NCBI GenBank assembly: GCA_947372495.1 | Contig: CANBTZ010000003.1 | Location: 1 to 37,725, forward strand | Length of the DNA stretch: 37,725 nucleotides | Reading direction: 5' to 3' | Source of the DNA: Comamonadaceae bacterium | GTDB taxonomy: Bacteria > Pseudomonadota > Gammaproteobacteria > Burkholderiales > Burkholderiaceae_C | Part shown: one piece after another, positions 25,006 through 32,603 of the stretch | How positions within the stretch are numbered: the first letter of the stretch is position 1 | Layout of the letters: every line of letters begins with the position of its first letter | Program-made: the position numbers and the translations under genes | The notes under the pieces: generated by a model | Database searches by the model: none | Told to the model about the DNA's origin: nothing | Seen by the model: the letters and a program-made list of their open reading frames with translations, nothing else

Positions 25006-25039
25006 ATGTCACATCGGTGAAAAATTAACGTCACATAAT
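25006..25039 (+). promoter_or_regulatory. Candidate Pho-box-like promoter of ppx
   Basis: ATGTCAC at 25006 and ACGTCAC at 25028 are two 11-base steps apart, with a poor half-site GTGAAAA between them at 25017. CATAAT at 25034 is a 5/6 -10 box and lies ten bases after the first two units, as at the pst promoter on the other strand. The second half-site matches the consensus at only three of seven positions, so the -10 is better supported than the PhoB site. Confidence 0.45.
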
Positions 25040-25075
25040 CTGAACCATCTCCAAAGTTTCACGTCAATTCCTCGC

Positions 25076-26557
25076 ATGCAACCCAAAAGTCTTTTCGCAG
25101 CTGTTGATCTCGGATCCAACAGCTTTCGGCTGGAAATCGGCCAACTGGACGCGGGTCGCTTGCGCAGAGTCGAGTACCTGAAAGAAACCGTTCGGCAAGG
25201 CAATGGGCTCGATGCCGATCGGAATCTGAGCGAAGAAGCCATGCAACGTGGCTGGGACTGCTTGGCCCGTTTTGGTGAGCGTCTCGCCGGCTTTCGGCCC
25301 AGCCAAGTGCGCGCCGTGGCCACACAAACCCTGCGCGAAGCCCGCAACCGTGATGTGTTTCTGGCCAAGGCCAAACAAATTTTGGGCTTTCCCATCGAAG
25401 TGATTGCGGGTCGAGAAGAAGCGCGTCTGATTTATCTGGGTGTCTCGCACCTGTTGCCCCAGGCCGAGGAGCGGCGCTTGGTGGTCGACATTGGCGGGCG
25501 ATCGACCGAGATGATTTTGGGCCAGAACTGGCACGCCAATACCTTGGAGTCTTATCGAGTGGGCAGCGTGGCCTGGTCAATGAAGTTCTTCCCCAGTGGT
25601 CAATGGACGGCATCGGCGTTTCGCGCTGCAGAAATTGCCGCCAAAGCCATATTGGACGAATCGCTGCCTCTGTACCCACGCAGCAGCTGGGACACCGCCT
25701 ACGGCTCCTCAGGCACCATTGGTGCGGTCTCGGACGTGCTGGTGGCCGCTGGATGGCCTGCGGGCGTGATCACGCAAGAAGGACTCGACTGGCTGCAGGA
25801 AAAACTGCTCAAGGCCCAACGCCCGGAGCAACTCAAGCTCGAGGGCATTCGCGAAGACCGACGCCCAGTGATCGGTGGCGGCTTGTCGGTTTTGCGCGCT
25901 GTTTTTGATTTGCTCCAAATCAGCGAAATGCATGTGGCACAAGGCGCCTTGCGCCACGGTGCGCTGTTTGACCTGATCGACCGCGAAAGTCCTGGCGCCG
26001 ATGTGCGAACCCAGATGGTTGATTGGCTGACGCAGCGCTTTGGCGTGGACGCCGTTCAGGCCGAACGCGTTTCACGCACGGCTCAAGCCTTGCTGGCACC
26101 CATGCTGGGCAAGGCGGACCCAGAGCGGCACCTGCGCAAACTGCATTGGGCAGCTCAACTGCACGAAGTGGGCATGCGCATCTCGCACAGCGATTACCAC
26201 AAGCATGGCGCATACATCCTTGAAAACACGGATTTGCCAGGCTTCACCATTGATGAGCTGCACCGCTTGGGGCTGCTGGTGCTTGGCCACCGGGGCAAAC
26301 TGAAAAAGTTGGACAGCACGCTGGAAGACCCCCATTTCGTGTTGCAGCTGCTGGCATTGCGATTGGCGGTGATCCTTTGTCATGCCCGACGCGACCCGGA
26401 TATTTCTGATGTCCAAGTTGAATTGGACAGCAAGCGCCGCACTGTGCGTTTGGTTTTGGGCGACACATGGGCGCAGCTTTGGCCTCAGTCAGCGCACCTC
26501 CTCAAAGAAGAGGTGTTGTCGTGGCAAAAAACAGAATGGAAACTGGTACTGGCTTGA
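25076..26557 (+). CDS. ppx: Exopolyphosphatase (Ppx/GppA family)
   Basis: Ppx removes terminal phosphates from polyphosphate; the close relative GppA hydrolyses pppGpp. From ATG 25076 the product has 493 residues. The actin-like ATPase-fold domain shows AAVDLGSNSFRLEIGQ (phosphate loop 1, about residues 8-23), the catalytic region EEARLIYLGVSH with REEAR, and VDIGGRSTEMILG (loop 2). The C-terminal HD-like helical domain includes LHEVGMRISHSDYHKHGAYIL. Divergence from pstS and proximity to ppk make exopolyphosphatase the better call than GppA. The track's start at 24995 adds 27 residues with no family similarity. Confidence 0.94.
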   Translation: MQPKSLFAAVDLGSNSFRLEIGQLDAGRLRRVEYLKETVRQGNGLDADRNLSEEAMQRGWDCLARFGERLAGFRPSQVRAVATQTLREARNRDVFLAKAKQILGFPIEVIAGREEARLIYLGVSHLLPQAEERRLVVDIGGRSTEMILGQNWHANTLESYRVGSVAWSMKFFPSGQWTASAFRAAEIAAKAILDESLPLYPRSSWDTAYGSSGTIGAVSDVLVAAGWPAGVITQEGLDWLQEKLLKAQRPEQLKLEGIREDRRPVIGGGLSVLRAVFDLLQISEMHVAQGALRHGALFDLIDRESPGADVRTQMVDWLTQRFGVDAVQAERVSRTAQALLAPMLGKADPERHLRKLHWAAQLHEVGMRISHSDYHKHGAYILENTDLPGFTIDELHRLGLLVLGHRGKLKKLDSTLEDPHFVLQLLALRLAVILCHARRDPDISDVQVELDSKRRTVRLVLGDTWAQLWPQSAHLLKEEVLSWQKTEWKLVLA

Positions 26558-26581
26558 CTGTGGTTTTTTGATCGGTATAAA
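26554..26581 (+). promoter_or_regulatory. Near-consensus sigma-70 promoter of the histone-like gene
   Basis: TTGACT (26554-26559) and TATAAA (26576-26581) are 16 bases apart, each matching the consensus at five of six positions. The -35 box overlaps the ppx stop codon. The start codon at 26614 would have a leader of about 25 bases. This suggests strong expression independent of ppx. Confidence 0.75.
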
Positions 26582-26613
26582 CTGTATATACGATTTAAAC
26601 AAAAGAGACCCCC

Positions 26614-27012
26614 ATGACAGTTACATCCACGACGAAACACACAACAGCGAAAAAGGCTGCTCCGGTCAAAGCCAAACGTGCTGCGCCGTCCAAGGTGGCT
26701 CAAGCTGCAGCGCCTGCGAAGGCCGCTCAGAGTGCCGCGCCCGCCAAGGTCAAAAACAAAAAAGAAACCGTGGCACCTGTGACCAAAGACAAGAAAGTCA
26801 AAGTCGTGCGCGACAGTTTCACCATTCCCAAGAACGAATTCGTTCAACTCGCTGAAATGAAGAAGAAAGCCTTGGGCTTGGGCATGGACATCAAAAAGAG
26901 CGAACTGCTGCGCGCAGGGCTCATGTTGCTGAGCGCAACGACCGACACGGCTTTCAAGAAAGCACTGAGCAATGTGCCCACACTGAAAACAGGCCGTCCC
27001 AGCAAAGTCTGA
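26614..27012 (+). CDS. Histone-H1-like Ala/Lys-rich protein with a conserved C-terminal domain
   Basis: The 132-residue product has two parts. Residues 1-65 are Ala/Lys/Pro-rich (AKKAAPVKAKRAAPSK style), like the H1-type tails of bacterial AlgP or BpH1 proteins. Residues 66-132 form a compact domain: KVVRDSFTIPKNEFVQLAEMKKKALGLG, IKKSELLRAGLMLLSATTD, and the end LKTGRPSKV. That domain could be a small helical or ribbon-helix-helix-like DNA-binding fold, but I cannot name its family with certainty. A near-consensus promoter precedes it. Its place between ppx and the convergent sixA-ppk unit suggests a link of a polycation with polyphosphate or the nucleoid, which is inference. Confidence 0.85.
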   Translation: MTVTSTTKHTTAKKAAPVKAKRAAPSKVAQAAAPAKAAQSAAPAKVKNKKETVAPVTKDKKVKVVRDSFTIPKNEFVQLAEMKKKALGLGMDIKKSELLRAGLMLLSATTDTAFKKALSNVPTLKTGRPSKV

Positions 27013-27032
27013 TCAATCAGCCACTGAAGTTG

Positions 27033-27494
27033 TCACAGCTTTTCAGGGGTGGTCACAGACAAAATGATGGTCTGGTCCACCCCTTCGCGTTGGCGGCTGC
27101 GAAGCCACCAGACCGCCCCCTTGCGAATGGGACAAGAATCCGTTTGCATGCCCAGCAGTTGGGCGGCCACCTCTCCGAACGAAGGCTGATGCCCAACCAC
27201 CAGCACGGGAAATTTCGCTTCAGGCCATTGCGACGCTTCCAGCACGTCTTGCACGCTGGCACCCGGCGACAGGGCATCGCGGACTTTGTATTTGCGTTGC
27301 AAAGCACGGACAGTTTGCTCGGCCCGCACGGCGGGGCTGCTCAAGATCCGTGTCCCTTCAGGCAGTTGACGGTCCAGCCACTGTGCCATGCGCTGGGCGT
27401 GCTTTTCGCCCCTGGCGGTCAAAGGGCGCAGCAGATCGTCTTCTTGACCTTCGAGGTCAAACGCTTCTGCGTGTCGCCACAAAATCAAGTCCAT
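27033..27494 (-). CDS. SixA-like histidine phosphatase
   Basis: This 153-residue protein belongs to the phosphoglycerate-mutase-like histidine phosphatase superfamily. The catalytic motif LWRHAEA puts the nucleophile His at residue 8. A second conserved Arg sits in SSPAVRAEQT, and the second His in LVVGHQPSFGEV. The short length and RHAEA start match the SixA branch, which removes phosphate from histidine phosphotransfer proteins. It begins 15 bases after ppk with a strong AAGGGG ribosome site, so it is the last gene of that operon. A role in phosphohistidine turnover linked to Ppk or phosphate signalling is possible but unproven. Confidence 0.92.
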   Translation of the reverse strand: MDLILWRHAEAFDLEGQEDDLLRPLTARGEKHAQRMAQWLDRQLPEGTRILSSPAVRAEQTVRALQRKYKVRDALSPGASVQDVLEASQWPEAKFPVLVVGHQPSFGEVAAQLLGMQTDSCPIRKGAVWWLRSRQREGVDQTIILSVTTPEKL

Positions 27495-27509
27495 GCCCGC
27501 CCCTTGGTG

Positions 27510-29585
27510 TCAAGATTTTCCGTAGCGCGCCATCAATGCCGCCTGTGCGCCCGGCCCGGGGTGCAAAAGGGCTGCACGTTCGTAATGGCCATCGGCTTGC
27601 ATGTCCCAAGCATCGCGCTGGTCGTACATGTAGGCGAGCAAACATTCGTCGATGATGCGTTGGCGCAGCGCAGGGTCTTGCACAGGCCAAGCCACTTCGA
27701 TGCGGCGCATCATGTTCCGGTTCATCCAGTCGGCGCTCGACAGGTACAGCGTCTCTTGCTCGCCCGCCCTGAAATAAGACACGCGAGAGTGTTCCAGCAA
27801 TTGACCAATGACAGAACGCACCTTGATGTTGTCGGTCTGCCCCGGTAAGCCCGCAGGCAACATGCAAGCGCCTCGAACGATCAGGTCAATGCGAACACCG
27901 GCTTGGCCCGCTTCCATCAGGGCCAAAATCAAGGGCTCATCGGTGAGTGCATTCATCTTCAGCACAATGCGCGAGTCCTGACCCTGCTGAGCGGCTTTTT
28001 TGACGTCGCTGATGGCCCGCAGCATGCGCGCATGCAAGCTGAATGGGGCAACGCACAGGCGATGCATTCTTGCCAAGGGGTTTTGGCTGGCCAGGTGAAC
28101 GAAGAGCTGCTCCATGTCGCCTGTGATCTTTGGATCTGCCGTGAGGTAACTGATGTCGGTGTACAGCCGGGCGGTGCGCGGGTTGTAGTTGCCTGTGGAC
28201 AAATGGCCATAGCGGCGCAAGTGCCGGCCTTCGCGGCGGGTCACCAGCAGCATTTTGGCGTGGGTCTTGAGGCCGACCACACCGTAGACCACCTGCACAC
28301 CAATCGATTCGAGTTGTTCTGCCCAATTGATGTTGGCTTCTTCGTCAAAACGGGCCTTGAGTTCAACGACGGCAGTGACTTCTTTGCCACGTCGAACAGC
28401 CTCGCGCAGCAAATTCATCATCGCCGGGTCGCTGCCCGTGCGGTAGATGGTCTGCTGAATGGCCAAGACATCGGGGTCTTCAACCGCTTCTTTCAAAAAA
28501 GCGAGCACACCATCAAAACTCTCAAAAGGTTGATGGATGACCACGTCGCCTTGGCGCATGCGCGCCATGATCGCGCCGTGTTTGGGCAATTCGCTTGGGA
28601 AACTGGCCTGGTAAGGCGCAAACAACAAAGCGGGTCTGTCCACCAAATCAATCAGCTGTGTCAAGCGCACCAAGTTGACCGGGCCATTGACCCGAAACAA
28701 GGCTTGCTCGGGCAACTCAAACTGTTGCATCAAAAAGTCGGACAACTGCGGTGCGCAGTTCGAAGACACCTCAAGGCGAACCGCTTGACCATAGTGGCGG
28801 TGTTGCAAGCCCTGGCGCAAGGCGGTGCGCAGGTTGAGCACCTCGTCCTCATCGACCGCCAGGTCTGAATGACGGGTCACCCTGAATTGCGAAAATTGAT
28901 CGACCTCTCGGCCATTGAACAGCTCAGGCAGATGGGCTCGGATCACACTGGAGAGCAGCACAAAGGTCTTGCCGCTCTCACTGAGGCGATCGGGCAAACG
29001 GATCAAACGCGGCAAGACACGGGGCACCTTGACGATGGCGATTTCATTGCTGCGGCCGAAGGCGTCCTTGCCCTTGAGGTGCACGATGAAGTTCAGTGAC
29101 TTGTTGGCCACCTGCGGCATGGGGTGAGACGGGTCCAGGCTGACGGGGATCAGCAAAGGCTTGACGTCGTGGTTGAAGTACGACTTGACCCAACGCCTTT
29201 GCGCCGCATTGCGCTCACCATGCGACAGGATGCGGATGCCTTCTTTTTCAAACGCAGGCAACAACTCTTGGTTGTACAAACGGTACTGTTCGTCCACCAT
29301 GGCGCGTGCGCGCTCGGCGATGGCCAGCAAGCTACGGCGACTGTAGGCACCTTCGTCGATGTCGTGCTGCGCTGCCGCCACATGTGGCTCGGCACGGACC
29401 TCAAAAAACTCGTCCAGATTCGAAGAAACAATGCACAGGTAACGCAAGCGCTCGAGCAAGGGGACGTCATGGCGACGCGCACCATCGAGCACACGCTCAT
29501 TGAACGCCAAAATGCTCAGGTCACGGTCCAGCAATGGAGGGAGTGAGCCGCGCTCCAAACGTGCGCTGTTGGCTGATTCAGCCAT
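27510..29585 (-). CDS. ppk: Polyphosphate kinase 1
   Basis: Ppk1 polymerises the gamma-phosphate of ATP into polyphosphate. From ATG 29585 (GGGGAAG ribosome site six bases before) the product has 691 residues; the track's start is a TTG six codons upstream. Domains are N (about 10-110, LLDRDLSILAFNERVL), head, and two phospholipase-D-like catalytic halves. His442 in GLKTHAKMLL and His599 in LLEHSRVSYF are 157 residues apart, exactly like the catalytic His435 and His592 of the E. coli enzyme. HLSTGNYNPRTARLYTDISYLTAD is also present. It follows the glycosyltransferase gene after 39 bases and is probably read from the Pho-box promoter 2.9 kb upstream. Confidence 0.97.
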   Translation of the reverse strand: MAESANSARLERGSLPPLLDRDLSILAFNERVLDGARRHDVPLLERLRYLCIVSSNLDEFFEVRAEPHVAAAQHDIDEGAYSRRSLLAIAERARAMVDEQYRLYNQELLPAFEKEGIRILSHGERNAAQRRWVKSYFNHDVKPLLIPVSLDPSHPMPQVANKSLNFIVHLKGKDAFGRSNEIAIVKVPRVLPRLIRLPDRLSESGKTFVLLSSVIRAHLPELFNGREVDQFSQFRVTRHSDLAVDEDEVLNLRTALRQGLQHRHYGQAVRLEVSSNCAPQLSDFLMQQFELPEQALFRVNGPVNLVRLTQLIDLVDRPALLFAPYQASFPSELPKHGAIMARMRQGDVVIHQPFESFDGVLAFLKEAVEDPDVLAIQQTIYRTGSDPAMMNLLREAVRRGKEVTAVVELKARFDEEANINWAEQLESIGVQVVYGVVGLKTHAKMLLVTRREGRHLRRYGHLSTGNYNPRTARLYTDISYLTADPKITGDMEQLFVHLASQNPLARMHRLCVAPFSLHARMLRAISDVKKAAQQGQDSRIVLKMNALTDEPLILALMEAGQAGVRIDLIVRGACMLPAGLPGQTDNIKVRSVIGQLLEHSRVSYFRAGEQETLYLSSADWMNRNMMRRIEVAWPVQDPALRQRIIDECLLAYMYDQRDAWDMQADGHYERAALLHPGPGAQAALMARYGKS

Positions 29586-29624
29586 GTTGTCTTCCCCAAT
29601 CAAGTCAATTCGATGACCGATTGT

Positions 29625-30701
29625 TCATGTTGTTGGTGACAGCAGTGTGACAGCAGGAAGTGCCTGCCCCCGCTTGGCATGCACCGATACCAGGTTTGAG
29701 GTAAAGAGGGCCGCGGCAGCATCCCAGCCAAAGGCTTCAGCACGCAGCCGTGCCTGCGCACGGGGCAAGGTCAGGGCGCGCAAGGTGGCCGTCTGTAGAT
29801 CCGCGTCCAGCACGCCGCCCATGGGCTCACCCTGGTCTGCACCCATTACTTGCAGTGGGCCGTCGACCGGGTAAGCCGCCACGGGGGTGCCGGTGGCCAT
29901 GGCCTCGAGCATCACCAAGCCAAAGGTTTCGCTGCGCGACGGGAACACAAACACATCGGCAGCAGCGTAGACCTTGGCCAACTCGTCTCGCGGCAAAACC
30001 CCCATCCAATGCACGTCGGGGAAGCGTGATTGCAGGCTGGTCTCCAATGGGCCCACGCCACACACCATTTTGGTGCCGGGCAATTCGAGCTTTAGAAATG
30101 CCTCGATGTTTTTTTCGTAAGAAATTCGACCCACAAACAAAGACAGCGGCCGGGGCAAGTGCGCCAGGTAATCCAAAACCAGCGGGCGCTCGTGAAACCC
30201 AAACAAGCGGGTGTCTACCCCATGGGTCCAGGGTTTGAGCTGCTTGAATTGGCGCTTGTGCAGCATCTCCAAAACGCCCTGTGTGGGCACCATGACCGCA
30301 GACGAAGGCTTGTGAAAGTGCCTGAACAAGGCATAGCCCCAAGACAAGGGCACACGCAAAGCGGAGTGGAGGATCTCCGGGAACTTGGTGTGAAAAGCGG
30401 TGCTGAACGCCCAGCCTTTTTTCAGGCATATTTTTCTGGCTGCCCAGCCCAACGGGCCTTCCGTGGCCAAGTGAACGGCATCCGGCTGCAAGTCGTCGAG
30501 CATGCGGGCCAGCATTTTGGCTGGGCGCACCGCCAAGTCGATGCCCACGTAGCCAGGGCAAGGACGACGCTCAAACAAGCCAGGGTGAATCACCTCCACC
30601 TGCACCCCCATCGCGTTCAGTGAGGTGACCAATTCGTGCAGCGTGGTCACCACCCCATTGACTTGGGGATGCCAGGCATCGGTGATGAGCGCCAGTTTCA
30701 T
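29625..30701 (-). CDS. GT4-family glycosyltransferase, possible diacylglycerol glycosyltransferase (Agt-like)
   Basis: The 358-residue product is a GT-B fold enzyme of family GT4. The N-terminal acceptor half opens [21 protein letters not shown] with the glycine loop NGVV. The donor half has [17 protein letters not shown] and the E-x7-E region [29 protein letters not shown]. No signal peptide is present, so it acts on the inner leaflet. Its ATG overlaps the metallophosphoesterase stop by four bases. In phosphate-starved marine and soil bacteria a plcP gene is followed by such a glycosyltransferase (Agt) that glycosylates the diacylglycerol released by PlcP. I infer the same here. Mannosyltransferase for another lipid is the alternative. 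Confidence 0.88.
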   Translation of the reverse strand: MKLALITDAWHPQVNGVVTTLHELVTSLNAMGVQVEVIHPGLFERRPCPGYVGIDLAVRPAKMLARMLDDLQPDAVHLATEGPLGWAARKICLKKGWAFSTAFHTKFPEILHSALRVPLSWGYALFRHFHKPSSAVMVPTQGVLEMLHKRQFKQLKPWTHGVDTRLFGFHERPLVLDYLAHLPRPLSLFVGRISYEKNIEAFLKLELPGTKMVCGVGPLETSLQSRFPDVHWMGVLPRDELAKVYAAADVFVFPSRSETFGLVMLEAMATGTPVAAYPVDGPLQVMGADQGEPMGGVLDADLQTATLRALTLPRAQARLRAEAFGWDAAAALFTSNLVSVHAKRGQALPAVTLLSPTT

Positions 30702-31591
30702 GCAGCGACCCCTTGAGGCAAAGACACCGCGTTCACTGTCAAGGGCCCAGCCCCCCAGTGGATGATTTCCAGTCGGCCATCCATGTGCTCGACCAAGGCG
30801 GTGCGGCTTTCCACCCAGTCGCCATCGTTGCAGTACAGAACGCCTTCGACTTCGCGGATTTCAGCGTGGTGAATGTGACCACAAACCACACCGTCGTAGC
30901 CACGGCGGCGGGTTTCGTGCGCCACAGCCACTTCAAAGTCGGAAATGAAGTTCACAGCCTTCTTGACCTTGTGCTTGAGGTAGGCAGACAAAGACCAGTA
31001 TTCGAGCCCCAAACGGCCACGCATGCTGTTGAGGTAACGGTTCAATTTGAGTGTCAACTCGTACAACCAATCGCCCAAGTAAGCCAGCCACTTGGCGCAC
31101 TGGATCACGCCATCAAAATGGTCACCGTGGATGACCCACAAGCGTTGGCCCTGTGCGGTGGTGTGAACCGCCTCTTGCAGAATGTCCACGCCGCCAAACG
31201 CATGCCCCACAAACGCACGCGCAAATTCGTCGTGGTTGCCGGGCACATAAATGACTCGGCAACCCTTGCGGGCGCGGCGCAGCAGCTTTTGAACCACGTC
31301 GTTGTGGCTTTGAGGCCAGAACCAACGGCGGCGCAGCTGCCAGCCGTCCACGATGTCACCCACCAGGTACAGCGTTTCACTGGAGTGCGCCTTCAGGAAC
31401 TCGAGCAAAGCGTCTGCCTGAAAGCCCGGGGTGCCAATGTGCAGGTCAGAAATGAAAATCGCCCGCAGGCGTTGACGTCCAGCGGGCGATTCATCCTCCG
31501 GCAACTCCGGCTTTCGGTCGGATGCAAGCGGCAGATCCAGGTTCATGCCATCGGGCATGGCGCGAGCCGCCCACTGCGTTTGCGGCTTCAT
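30698..31591 (-). CDS. LpxH/PlcP-family metallophosphoesterase, probable phospholipase C PlcP
   Basis: The 297-residue product is a two-metal calcineurin-like phosphoesterase. Metal-ligand blocks are complete: SDLHIG (Asp49, His51), VGDIVDGW (Asp79), PGNHDEF (Asn119, His120), HGDHFD (155-160) and CGHIHHA (His239, His241). By similarity alone it would be called UDP-2,3-diacylglucosamine diphosphatase (LpxH). But it has an N-terminal extension of about 40 residues, is longer than E. coli LpxH (240), and lies in a Pho-box operon with an OlsB-like gene, a GT4 enzyme and ppk. This fits PlcP, the phospholipase C that strips head groups in phosphate starvation. Whether the genome has a separate lpxH or lpxI decides the matter. 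Confidence 0.88.
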   Translation of the reverse strand: MKPQTQWAARAMPDGMNLDLPLASDRKPELPEDESPAGRQRLRAIFISDLHIGTPGFQADALLEFLKAHSSETLYLVGDIVDGWQLRRRWFWPQSHNDVVQKLLRRARKGCRVIYVPGNHDEFARAFVGHAFGGVDILQEAVHTTAQGQRLWVIHGDHFDGVIQCAKWLAYLGDWLYELTLKLNRYLNSMRGRLGLEYWSLSAYLKHKVKKAVNFISDFEVAVAHETRRRGYDGVVCGHIHHAEIREVEGVLYCNDGDWVESRTALVEHMDGRLEIIHWGAGPLTVNAVSLPQGVAA

Positions 31592-32433
31592 CAGGCACCT
31601 CCCAAAAAGTGCTTTTTGTAGCGGGCGGGCATGTCGGCGATGCGCATCATCATGGGCAAATCGGCCGTGTTGAAGTCCGGATCCCAGGCGGGTGCGCCCA
31701 GCACTTTGGCGCCCAATCGCAAGTAACCTTTGATCAGTGCGGGTGGCTCGGTGTGGAGCGTGTGATCCAGCTCATCGACGGGCAGGGGCAATCGCGGCAA
31801 CACATGGCACTCGATTGGCGCCAAGTGTGTCTGCTTGAGTTGGTGCCAAATGCTGGCGGCCAGATCACCACTGATCACGCCGTTGTGCAGCATCGGGATG
31901 CTGGCGCAACCGATCATCACATCGAGTTGGTTGCGCACCATGAATTCGGTCAATGCGCCCCACAGGGCCATGATCACGCCACCGTGGCGGTGCTCGGGGT
32001 GCACACAGCTGCGACCCAACTCGACCATGCGTTCGCGCATGCCGCGCAAACGAACCAGATCAAATTCGGTATCGCTGTAGGTGCTGCCAGCGCGCTTGGC
32101 TTGGGCCGGGGTCAAGACACGGTAGGTGCCCACCACTTGAGCCGTAGCCACATCGCGCACCAGCAGGTGCTCACAGTAGTCGTCAAACAAATCCACGTCG
32201 TGCCCGGCGATGGTGGTCGCCAGGCGCGCACCCATTTCGCCTGCAAAGACGTGGTACCTCAGTCGCTGTGCCTCACGGACTTCATCGAGGTGCCGGGCCC
32301 AGCTGACTTCAATGCCTGCAGAGGCCGCCTTGGCCACGAACGTTTGAGGTGCAACAGTTGATCCCGGATGAAGTGACCCCCGTGGCAACTGGATCGGCGA
32401 CAAATCGAACGTGGGGTTGGGCAACTCTTTCAC
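31591..32433 (-). CDS. OlsB-like GNAT N-acyltransferase (ornithine-lipid type)
   Basis: The product resembles OlsB, which transfers a 3-hydroxyacyl chain from ACP to the alpha-amino group of ornithine, the first step to ornithine lipids. Family landmarks are REAQRLRYHVFAGEMGARL, FDDYCEHLLVRD, GTYRVLTPAQAKRAG, FDLVRLRGMRERMVELGRSCVHPEHRHGGVIMALWGAL and LIKGYLRLGAKVLGAPAWDPDFNTADLPMMMRI. I choose GTG 32433 (280 residues) because AAGGA lies six bases before it and the predicted Pho-type transcript starts near 32457. ATG 32472, the track start, lacks a ribosome site and would fall upstream of that transcript. Its stop overlaps the next start by one base. Partner OlsA is not in the window. Confidence 0.85.
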   Translation of the reverse strand: MKELPNPTFDLSPIQLPRGSLHPGSTVAPQTFVAKAASAGIEVSWARHLDEVREAQRLRYHVFAGEMGARLATTIAGHDVDLFDDYCEHLLVRDVATAQVVGTYRVLTPAQAKRAGSTYSDTEFDLVRLRGMRERMVELGRSCVHPEHRHGGVIMALWGALTEFMVRNQLDVMIGCASIPMLHNGVISGDLAASIWHQLKQTHLAPIECHVLPRLPLPVDELDHTLHTEPPALIKGYLRLGAKVLGAPAWDPDFNTADLPMMMRIADMPARYKKHFLGGA

Positions 32434-32463
32434 AGCAGGTCCTTCTCGTATGACATGACCTGC

Positions 32464-32519
32464 ATCTTCCATTTCGGCAATGACATTCGTGTGTCAAATC
32501 AATGAAATTTCCTTGACTT
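32464..32519 (-). promoter_or_regulatory. Tandem Pho-box array before the acyltransferase-plcP-agt-ppk-sixA operon
   Basis: On the minus strand, units AAGTCAA, ATTTCAT, TTGACAC and ATGTCAT follow each other at exactly 11-base steps (32519 to 32480), matching CTGTCAT at four, five, four and six of seven positions. TTGACAC is identical to the first unit at pstS. Ten bases after the last unit is GAAGAT (32469-32464), a weak -10 (3/6) at the distance seen in the pst promoter. The pattern and phase are seen directly; PhoB control is inferred. Confidence 0.8.
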
Positions 32520-32603
32520 TGCCGTCTGTGAAAAAAGGGAAATGCCCACACGCCTGCACGGACCCGTGCGGCTTGCCATGCCGACCTGACATGCCCACCT
32601 GAA

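Noticed and set aside
26574-26600. LexA-like half-site (ACTGTATATA) before the histone-like gene.
   Set aside because: The right half of the CTGT-N8-ACAG dyad is missing (TTTA instead of ACAG); the AT-rich run is explained by the -10 region.
29602-29619. Pho-box-like pair CGGTCAT and TTGACTT at 11-base spacing in the gap before ppk.
   Set aside because: The -10 position would fall on the last bases before the ppk ATG and the transcript would start inside the coding sequence. ppk is better read from the upstream operon promoter.
32530-32572. Hairpin with GCACG/CGTGC core and a T run about 15 bases on, possibly a terminator after the quinone-oxidoreductase gene.
   Set aside because: The stem is bulged and the T tract is too far away for a standard Rho-independent terminator; kept only as a weak possibility.
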